Assembly: GCA_030706265.1 (NCBI GenBank)
Contig: JAUZOX010000041.1
Coordinates: 1-12,058, forward strand
Length of the DNA: 12,058 bases
Direction: 5' to 3'
From: Bacteroidota bacterium
GTDB lineage: Bacteria > Bacteroidota > Bacteroidia > Bacteroidales > Cfx3-03
Positions 6,603 through 12,058 of the stretch are shown in pieces (the first letter of the stretch is position 1; every line of letters starts with the position of its first letter). The notes below the pieces were generated by a model that was not told the origin of the DNA, made no database searches, and saw only the letters and a list, made by a program, of their open reading frames with translations. The position numbers and the translations under genes were made by a program.

Positions 6603-7898
6603 TTATTGGCGAAAAGTAATCTTCCAGATCCTTCCTTGTATGTCTTCGACAACATACAAAGAACCGTTGGGTCCCATTGCCAGACCACAAGGACGATGGT
6701 GTGCATCACGCGGACTCATTATCCTGGATACTCCCGCAAAGTTATCGGCAAACACTTCCCATTTTCCGGAAGGTTGATCGTTGAGAAATGGCACGAAAAT
6801 CACATTATACCCTTTTTGTTCCTGGGGTGCTCTGTTCCACGAACCATGAAAAGCGATAAAAGCTCCATTCTTATAATGGGGAGGAAATTGATCACCTGTA
6901 TAAAACAACAAATCGTTGGGAGCATAATGAGCCGGAAATGCCATAATCGGTTTTTCACTACCCGTTTTATCCTGGATCTTTCCATTTCCTCCATATTCAG
7001 GCGCCAGCATCTTCATGTTTTTTGAATCATCATAGTAAGTGTATGGCCATCCACAATTGATGCCGTCCCTGAGCAGGAAAAACTCTTCGGCAGGAAGATT
7101 CACGCCCTGATCTTCGCTGTAATATTCCGGCCAGAATTCATGGAGCTGATCTCTGCCATGTTGAACCGCATAAAGATGATTTGCTACAGGGTTCCAGCGA
7201 AGTGCCACACAATTTCTCAGACCCGTTGCGTAACGGTAACCCTCTTTCATCTGATCCTGACCGGTTTTATTGGCATCGAACCGCCATATGCCTCCAAATT
7301 CCAATAACAGGGGACACGGATTCATCCCGGGTGTGTGAAGTGTGCGATCCGGATTCTGACATGCATTCGAAGGGGCCCCCACGTTGACATACAGATACCC
7401 GTCATTATCAAATGTAAATGACTTGGCCCCATGCTGTCTGTTTATTTTAAATCCACGTGCAATTATTTCGGGTTTAAGCTTGGGAAGCAATTCACCGGGA
7501 ATCAGCTTGTAACGCATAACCGTGGTATCCGAGCTAAAATAGAGATAGCCATTGTAGATGCCGATGCCTGTTCCGGGGAAGGATCCGAAATATCGGATGA
7601 TGTCCGCTTTGCCATCATTGTTTACATCTCTCAAGGCAACAATACCCGCTCCGTTTTTCAACCGAGCCAGTGAGATGTAAATGTCTCCATTGCTGTTTAC
7701 AGCAATATGCCGTCCCTCACCGATTGAATCTGCAACTATGACGGCCGTAAACCCTTTGGGTAGAATTATCGATTTATCCTGACGAGTGCCTTGAGCTGAT
7801 ATTTCCCGGGTATAAATACAGACAACAAAGAAAATGATATAACCGGGTAAAAATAGTAACCAGTTTTTCCAGGATTTAAGAAATGATGGCGCGTTCAT
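6603..7898 (-). CDS. PQQ-type sugar dehydrogenase (glucose/sorbosone dehydrogenase family)
   Basis: The protein has the beta-propeller fold of the soluble glucose/sorbosone dehydrogenase family, which oxidises aldoses or sorbosone with pyrroloquinoline quinone. From the ATG at 7896-7898 it has 431 residues. Hydrophobic residues 12-28 followed by EISAQG (32-37) look like a signal peptide or anchor, so it is periplasmic. Family landmarks are LPKGFTAVIVADSIGEGRHIAV after the signal, NRQHGAKSFTFDNDGYLYV with the candidate catalytic-base His156, YATGLRN with Arg228, AVQHGRDQ, DGINCGWPYTYYD, and RPCGLAMGPNGSLYVVED near the C-terminus. The frame continues upstream to a TTG at 7985, but that extension adds only a polar stretch before the signal peptide, so I rejected it. 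No PQQ synthesis genes are in the window; the cofactor may have to be scavenged. It is followed by a cytochrome c gene in the same unit. Confidence 0.9.
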   Translation of the reverse strand: MNAPSFLKSWKNWLLFLPGYIIFFVVCIYTREISAQGTRQDKSIILPKGFTAVIVADSIGEGRHIAVNSNGDIYISLARLKNGAGIVALRDVNNDGKADIIRYFGSFPGTGIGIYNGYLYFSSDTTVMRYKLIPGELLPKLKPEIIARGFKINRQHGAKSFTFDNDGYLYVNVGAPSNACQNPDRTLHTPGMNPCPLLLEFGGIWRFDANKTGQDQMKEGYRYATGLRNCVALRWNPVANHLYAVQHGRDQLHEFWPEYYSEDQGVNLPAEEFFLLRDGINCGWPYTYYDDSKNMKMLAPEYGGNGKIQDKTGSEKPIMAFPAHYAPNDLLFYTGDQFPPHYKNGAFIAFHGSWNRAPQEQKGYNVIFVPFLNDQPSGKWEVFADNFAGVSRIMSPRDAHHRPCGLAMGPNGSLYVVEDIQGRIWKITFRQ

Positions 7899-8036
7899 TT
7901 TGGAATATTTTGATAACCCGAAATAACCTAAGTCAGATTGCGTGTAGATTCCAAATTCATTAATCAATATCTCTTCATTAAACAAAACTGTTTAACCAGA
8001 GATATTTAAAAAAAATAAACGCGCGAATGATAAGAC

Positions 8037-8062
8037 TGTTCAATGAAATAAAAAATTGAACA
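8037..8062 (-). terminator. Hairpin after the DUF421 gene, possible terminator
   Basis: TGTTCAAT (8037-8044) and ATTGAACA (8055-8062) form a perfect 8-base stem around an A-rich (U-rich in the minus transcript) 10-base loop. It begins 14 bases past the DUF421 stop. The transcript after it, GUCUUAUC, is only weakly U-rich. Confidence 0.4.
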
Positions 8063-8076
8063 ATGGAATGGATTAT

Positions 8077-8598
8077 TTATTGATTCCTGGTGATGATCTT
8101 ATGGGCTTTCCGTTTGCGTGTCGTTTTCTTTCTGAATTGATCGGAAAGGACGCTGATGTTTCCATCAACTTCCAATACTGCCAAATCGACTTCTTCGATG
8201 TTAGATACGCCATGTTCACGAACCGTTTCCAATAATTCTTCCATCGTAATTTTAACCCTATCCAGATTGCGGTGGTTGACCTTTCCCTTAAAGATCAGCA
8301 TCACCGCTTCACCCTGAATGGCCCTGCTGAAGACCGGAAAACGGAATTCCAAAGACTTCAACAAAAAATTTACCAGGAATAAGGCGGCTGCACCGGTTAA
8401 TCCACCTGAGAGCGAAGTGTCGGGACCCGTCATGGCATTCTGTACTACATTACTGATGAGCAGGATAAAAACCAGATCGAACACCGATAACTGGGCAAGT
8501 TCCTTTTTGCCGAACAACCTGATGGCGACTATAAGAAATAAATAGACCGTTATGGTGCTGAGTATAATCCTTACATAATTATTTCCAAGTAATTCCAT
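8077..8598 (-). CDS. DUF421 (YetF/YcaP-like) membrane protein
   Basis: This 173-residue protein has three predicted membrane helices at about 9-28, 38-56 and 62-80, then a soluble domain on the inner face. The LFGKKELAQLSVFDLVFILLISNVVQNAM stretch (28-56) is the family signature. Residues 94-150 (AIQGEAVMLIFKGKV, ELLETVREHGVSNIEEVDLAVLEVDGNISVL) match the conserved cytoplasmic part. The tail is strongly basic (RKKTTRKRKAHK). The family's function is poorly known; Bacillus YetF-type proteins are linked to spore germination and stress, and I do not infer more here. The start ATG at 8596-8598 is clear. It is a single gene, with a terminator-like hairpin downstream, and shows no evident link to its neighbours. 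Confidence 0.9.
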   Translation of the reverse strand: MELLGNNYVRIILSTITVYLFLIVAIRLFGKKELAQLSVFDLVFILLISNVVQNAMTGPDTSLSGGLTGAAALFLVNFLLKSLEFRFPVFSRAIQGEAVMLIFKGKVNHRNLDRVKITMEELLETVREHGVSNIEEVDLAVLEVDGNISVLSDQFRKKTTRKRKAHKIITRNQ

Positions 8599-8943
8599 TT
8601 GTTAAAAAGATGTATTTATCTGCAAATTAAATCATATATTTCTATTTGAACCTTATTATGACCGGTAAAATTAGCAGATTGATGCCGGATACTGTTTTAA
8701 AGACCCTTATTTGACTAAGATTTGATGATGCTGCTCATCTGTTTCGGCAATAAACTCTTTATATTCTTTGGGTTATAATCTGTCAGAATACATCCAAAGC
8801 ATGCCAAGGGTCGAATAGCTTAACGGTTTAGACGGCAATACAGTCTGGAATGCTTACATAACTTACCGATAATTCATCGAAGTGTTATCATGGATTTCCT
8901 GACCAGAGGATAATAGGGTTTCTGATTGATTAATTCTCATGCG
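8599..8943. other. Intergenic region; nothing convincing
   Basis: The spacer lies between the DUF421 start and the thioredoxin-like gene stop. On the minus strand a near-consensus -7 box (TTAATTTG, bases 8630 to 8623, one mismatch) could serve DUF421. I see no open frame, tRNA or strong hairpin. Confidence 0.4.
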
Positions 8944-10104
8944 CTAGTTGAGTACTTCGGCTAGTTTTCTTTCCAAAGCAACGCCTCTAAGGTCTTTCGC
9001 AATGATATTGCCATCGGGATCGATAAGCAAATTCGAGGGTACTGCATGGATTCCATATAACTGACCCACTGCATTGTTCCACCCTTTCAGATCGGATACC
9101 TGTTTCCATGTGAGATTGTCATCTCTTATCGCTTTCATCCAGGCCCACTTGTCGTTGTCTAACGATACACCCAGAATTTCAAGTCCTTTCGGATGATAGA
9201 CCGCATAAGCTTTCACCACATTGGGGTTTTCTCTCCGGCAAGGACCACACCACGATGCCCAGAAGTCTAATAACAGGTATTTACCTCTAAAATCAGATAA
9301 ATGAATGGGATTGCCGTCAGGATCGTTCTGGGTAAAAGCCAGCGCAGTTTTGTCCTTAATCACATCAGCAGCACTTCTCAATTTTTCGGCATAGTCAGCA
9401 CTGGTAATTCCCTTTTGCAGAAAGTCTGCAAATGTTTTGCCGTGTTCAGTGCTTCTCACCTCATTGGACAAGGCATTGAATAATGGAATCAATATTGTAT
9501 GGTCCGGATACTTTCTACCATACACTTCTAACATATCCAAAGCCAGATAACTATCGGCATGTGTCTTGATGAAGGTGTAATACTCCTGATATCTTTCAGT
9601 CTCTATCTGGTCGCTTAATTTTTTGAATTCCAGTCTGACAGCTTCGTCTTTTTTCTTTTCAGGCGGTAGAGAATTGAATGCGGTAACTAAAGCATCTCTT
9701 CGGTCTTCGAATGGCTTCAAAACCAACAGATGTTTTCTGAACTCATCATTGAGTTTTGATCCCGTGACTATTGCATTTGAAAGCTGATCAGAGGTAGTGA
9801 TTTGAATGTCCCCCTGTTCCAGATAAATGGTAAATCTTTCATTACCCGGATCTTTTCTTCCCCATCCTTTATGGTTGATATAAATGACGCCTGCTGTCGG
9901 ATCGCTCACAGATCCCTTGAAATTGAATTGCCCTTTTTTAATGGGCATGGAATCAATACGGATTCCTGTTACGCTTTTATATACGAGATATGCTTTGGCA
10001 GGTGAATCCAGGTCACCTATTTTTCCTTCCAGTTTGAAGTTCCCTTTTTGTGCCATCAGGGCGAGGGGAACTAAAAACAACAGTACCATGATAACTTTTC
10101 TCAT
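8944..10104 (-). CDS. DUF4369-thioredoxin (TlpA/ResA-like) thiol-disulfide oxidoreductase
   Basis: The 386-residue protein has an export signal at 1-18 (MRKVIMVLLFLVPLALMA, then QKGNF). A DUF4369 domain spans about 22-115 and a helical linker about 118-245. A C-terminal AhpC/TSA-thioredoxin fold runs from about 253 to the end. The redox motif is WCGPC at 285-289 (Cys286, Cys289), preceded by YLLLDFWAS, and the cis-proline loop is AVPSN with Pro356. This architecture is common and multi-copy in Bacteroidota. Such proteins reduce disulfides outside the cytoplasm, often for cytochrome c maturation or oxidative stress. The stop is the TAG at 8944-8946. It stands alone with its own candidate promoter upstream; its natural partner is unknown. 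Confidence 0.95.
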   Translation of the reverse strand: MRKVIMVLLFLVPLALMAQKGNFKLEGKIGDLDSPAKAYLVYKSVTGIRIDSMPIKKGQFNFKGSVSDPTAGVIYINHKGWGRKDPGNERFTIYLEQGDIQITTSDQLSNAIVTGSKLNDEFRKHLLVLKPFEDRRDALVTAFNSLPPEKKKDEAVRLEFKKLSDQIETERYQEYYTFIKTHADSYLALDMLEVYGRKYPDHTILIPLFNALSNEVRSTEHGKTFADFLQKGITSADYAEKLRSAADVIKDKTALAFTQNDPDGNPIHLSDFRGKYLLLDFWASWCGPCRRENPNVVKAYAVYHPKGLEILGVSLDNDKWAWMKAIRDDNLTWKQVSDLKGWNNAVGQLYGIHAVPSNLLIDPDGNIIAKDLRGVALERKLAEVLN

Positions 10105-10770
10105 TTGAAAATCTATTAGATCTGTTTAAATGACGTTGTTAGTTTGTAATCTTCTGCATTACAGTAGATCAAATTTACATAATAATTTGATTCATACACA
10201 CACCGATTAAAAATCAATATCACCGCCAAAGATTTTGTTGAAGCCGAATCCGAAGTCCGGGGTGCCGCCCCTGCATGCAGATGCCAACGATCTGAAAACA
10301 GCCTCAGATTACCCCAATACCCTACCTCTATATTCCTTTAATTCAGGGAATATTGTGGACAGACTGGTATTTGATTGGTTGTTACTCCCTGTTACATAAG
10401 TAAACACTCCCTCCCCAGGAAACCAGTGAAATAGTTTGGATTTTGCAGTTAAATACCTGCCAAATACCAGTTAGAGTAAAAATAAAGGAGAATAAAAGGG
10501 AAATGGTATTCTGATGATATGCTGGTTTACAGAAGTGAATTCTTTAAATGAATCCATTAATTCGGCAAACAGCAAAAGGATTTATCGAGCTAATATATGA
10601 TTTTTTTTTATCGGATAGATCGAAAAGTTTAGAAACTGTTTAAATTTAAGAAAGCAATAAATTAAAATAAAGAATATCAGTTGTTTGACTGTGTAACAAA
10701 TGCGAATCATTGGGGTTATCCGAATGTTTACGTAAAAAAGATTCCCAACCAACCTAACCGAAAGCCAAAG
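10105..10770. other. Long gene-poor region with an open-frame relic and an inverted repeat
   Basis: I see no intact gene. A minus-strand frame open for 33 codons (10308 down to a TAA at 10207-10209) reads SEAVFRSLASACRGGTPDFG, then FGFNKIFGGDIDF. It has no start codon and is GC-richer than its surroundings, so it may be the tail of a lost gene. It contains the perfect palindrome CTGCATGCAG (10271-10280). At 10364-10373 and 10461-10470, CTGGTATTTG and its complement form an inverted repeat spanning about 107 bases. From 10771 on, the transposase relic begins. A minus-strand open frame at 10582-10899 overlaps the relic antisense; it is low-complexity and not believed to be a gene. Confidence 0.45.
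10170..10177 (-). promoter_or_regulatory. Candidate Bacteroidota -7 promoter element for the thioredoxin-like gene
   Basis: TAAATTTG on the minus strand matches TAnnTTTG and lies about 65 bases before the start codon at 10104. No TTTG is visible at -33. The same octamer is found upstream of the polyphosphate kinase gene. Confidence 0.35.
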
Positions 10771-11002
10771 GTGTTCATTAGATGTGAACTCATCGGGAAT
10801 ACCAAAACCGCTTATGGCTGGATCCTTGAAGTTGTGCTGCGGAAAAGCGTTTGCATGGTTTGAAGGTTGCAAAAGGCCCAGTAAGGATTTTAAATTCAAT
10901 ACCCATAGCCGTGAAGCAATGATTCAACTTGCGATGATGAAGTTAATGCTTAATCGGATTCACCCAAAAAATGAAACTTTCTCTAACGCTCGTCAACTTT
11001 AA
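10771..11002 (+). pseudogene. Broken C-terminal remnant of an IS5-type transposase
   Basis: Two plus-strand frames together give a recognisable transposase tail. In one frame, up to about 10845, the sequence reads CELIGNTKTAYGWILEVVLRK, the kind of GELI...GWILEVVLR segment found in IS5-family transposases. The next frame resumes with KAFAWFEGCKRPSKDFKFNT, then SREAMIQLAMMKLMLNRIHP and a TAA stop at 11000-11002. Intact relatives have about 20 more residues between these parts, including the catalytic Glu of the DDE triad in WVVERTFAW; here those residues are missing and the frame shifts by one. Everything upstream of about 10771 is unrecognisable, so most of the element is gone. I found no terminal inverted repeats or target duplication. 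The family is assigned from memory of motifs, not from a search. Confidence 0.72.
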
Positions 11003-11027
11003 GTCAAATGAACTTGATTTTGATTGT

Positions 11028-11894
11028 TTATTCCTCGATAAGCCTTTTACGGCAGATTTCGAGAGCTGCCTTATGCTTTTCGTCGAGTTGAGGATAAGCC
11101 AGGTCCAGTTTGTCAAGATGCTTGACAATAATTTCTGAAACGGCCAGCCGGGCAAACCATTTTTTATCTGCAGGGATGACATACCAGGGATTGTGCCCGG
11201 TATTGGTGTTCTCGAGTAACTTTTCATAGCATTCCATATAGGTATCCCAGTATGCTCTTTCGCTGAGGTCGGCTTCAGAGAATTTCCAGTTCTTCGATTT
11301 ATCGTCTATCCGGGCCAACAGTCTTTGTTTTTGTTCCTCCTTTGAAATATGGAGAAAAAGTTTGATGAGGGTAAATCCGTTTTCGTGCAGATATTTTTCA
11401 AAATCATTGATCTGTCTGTAACGGTCGTTCCAGATATCCTCGGTAATCAATTTGTCGGGTAGATTTTGATTCTGAATCAGGTTATGAACCTTTACGACCA
11501 GAATCTCTTCGTAATAGGATCGGTTGAATATCCCTATTTGCCCACGTTCAGGTAAGTGCAGGTTTGCCCTCCACAAATAATCGTGCCGTAATTCAAGGGT
11601 AGAGGGTTGCTTGAAACTAAATACTGTCGTGCCCTGGGGATTTAAACCCGACATGACATGTTTGATGATACCATCCTTTCCGGCGGTATCCATGGCCTGG
11701 ATCAGGATGATGGCCCCGTATCTGGATTCGGCATATAATTTCGCCTGGAGTTCGTTTAGCTTCTCAATGTTCTTTTCCAGTAACGGCAATGTCTCTTCTT
11801 TAGACTTAAAGGAACTGGTGTCGCCTGTTTTGATCTTCGAGAGTTTGAAATTTCCTTTTCCTTCTGAATCTGGAATAAAATTTTTTATGTTCAT
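11028..11894 (-). CDS. PPK2-family polyphosphate kinase / polyphosphate:nucleotide phosphotransferase
   Basis: PPK2 enzymes move phosphate between polyphosphate and nucleoside mono- or diphosphates in the cytoplasm. This 288-residue protein has the usual single-domain length. The Walker A loop QAMDTAGKDGIIKHVMSG (66-83) has Asp69, Lys73 and Asp74. The Walker B region GIFNRSYYEE (121-130) and the lid area around NDRYRQINDFEKYL are as expected. The NPQGTTVFSFKQPS segment is a strong signature of the subgroup often annotated as polyphosphate:AMP or polyphosphate:nucleotide phosphotransferase. Substrate preference (AMP, ADP or GDP) cannot be told from this reading. There is no signal peptide. The ATG at 11892-11894 is preceded by the purine-rich AAGAAGAA. 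It is apparently monocistronic. Confidence 0.94.
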   Translation of the reverse strand: MNIKNFIPDSEGKGNFKLSKIKTGDTSSFKSKEETLPLLEKNIEKLNELQAKLYAESRYGAIILIQAMDTAGKDGIIKHVMSGLNPQGTTVFSFKQPSTLELRHDYLWRANLHLPERGQIGIFNRSYYEEILVVKVHNLIQNQNLPDKLITEDIWNDRYRQINDFEKYLHENGFTLIKLFLHISKEEQKQRLLARIDDKSKNWKFSEADLSERAYWDTYMECYEKLLENTNTGHNPWYVIPADKKWFARLAVSEIIVKHLDKLDLAYPQLDEKHKAALEICRKRLIEE

Positions 11895-11987
11895 TTCTTC
11901 TTGGATTTAAAAGTCAATTATAGCATTGAACATTTATCGGTACCGACATATGATATTTGAGCATATCGTGACAAGCCGTGAGATAAG

Positions 11988-11995
11988 CAAATTTA
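11988..11995 (-). promoter_or_regulatory. Candidate Bacteroidota -7 promoter element for the PPK2 gene
   Basis: TAAATTTG on the minus strand matches TAnnTTTG, about 94 bases before the PPK2 start. No TTTG is seen at -33. Nothing else is recognisable from 11895 to the right edge of the window. Confidence 0.3.
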
Positions 11996-12058
11996 GATAA
12001 TAAAAAGCGTAAATAATTAAGTCATAAAATAGTATCTGTATCGTTATGCCCATATAGA

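Noticed and set aside
6606..7025. Plus-strand open frame of 139 codons inside the sugar dehydrogenase gene
   Set aside because: It is antisense to a clear family member and shows no domain or signal of its own.
7899..7985. N-terminal extension of the sugar dehydrogenase from a TTG codon
   Set aside because: It would put a polar stretch ahead of the signal peptide; the ATG at 7896-7898 gives a normal export signal.
8811..8850. Possible small RNA or tRNA-like fold in the spacer before DUF421
   Set aside because: I could not find the tRNA T-arm consensus, an acceptor stem or a stable hairpin.
10582..10899. Minus-strand open frame of 105 codons
   Set aside because: It lies antisense to the transposase relic over part of its length, has an AT-driven low-complexity C-terminus, and shows no recognisable domain.

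Overview
The window looks like chromosomal DNA of a plant-polysaccharide-degrading member of the Bacteroidota. It is AT-rich, and most genes lack clear Shine-Dalgarno sequences. Several genes are preceded by the Bacteroidota -7 box TAnnTTTG. The gene families also fit this phylum: GH105 and GH106 carbohydrate enzymes, a GH51-derived lipoprotein, and a DUF4369-thioredoxin protein. I cannot name a species.

Layout. Positions 1-2382 (minus strand) hold a GH105 unsaturated galacturonyl/rhamnogalacturonyl hydrolase followed by a GH106-like glycoside hydrolase that runs off the left edge. Together they suggest side-chain and backbone removal from rhamnogalacturonan or a similar rhamnose/uronic-acid glycan. 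Positions 2829-3644 (minus) encode an exported dienelactone-hydrolase-family protein. Divergent from it, 3807-4670 (plus) encodes a short lipoprotein. It keeps only the N-terminal strand and the C-terminal beta-sandwich of a GH51 alpha-L-arabinofuranosidase; the catalytic barrel is gone. Positions 4785-5696 (plus) encode an exported SMP-30/gluconolactonase-type lactonase. Convergent to it, on the minus strand, are a PQQ-type sugar dehydrogenase (6603-7898) and a class I cytochrome c (6102-6587), which form a tight two-gene unit. A dehydrogenase that makes aldonolactones, a cytochrome that takes the electrons and a lactonase that opens the lactone would make a coherent periplasmic sugar-oxidation set; that link is inference.

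The right half holds housekeeping or stress genes, all on the minus strand: a DUF421/YetF membrane protein (8077-8598), a DUF4369-TlpA-like thiol-disulfide oxidoreductase (8944-10104) and a PPK2-family polyphosphate kinase (11028-11894). Between the last two lies a 900-base gene-poor stretch. It contains a broken tail of an IS5-type transposase (about 10771-11002), a short unexplained GC-richer open stretch and an inverted repeat, so it looks like a graveyard of mobile DNA.

I found no CRISPR array, tRNA, rRNA or convincing defence system. The best second-look items are the barrel-less GH51 lipoprotein, the long near-perfect hairpin at 5997-6072 and the relics at 10207-11002.
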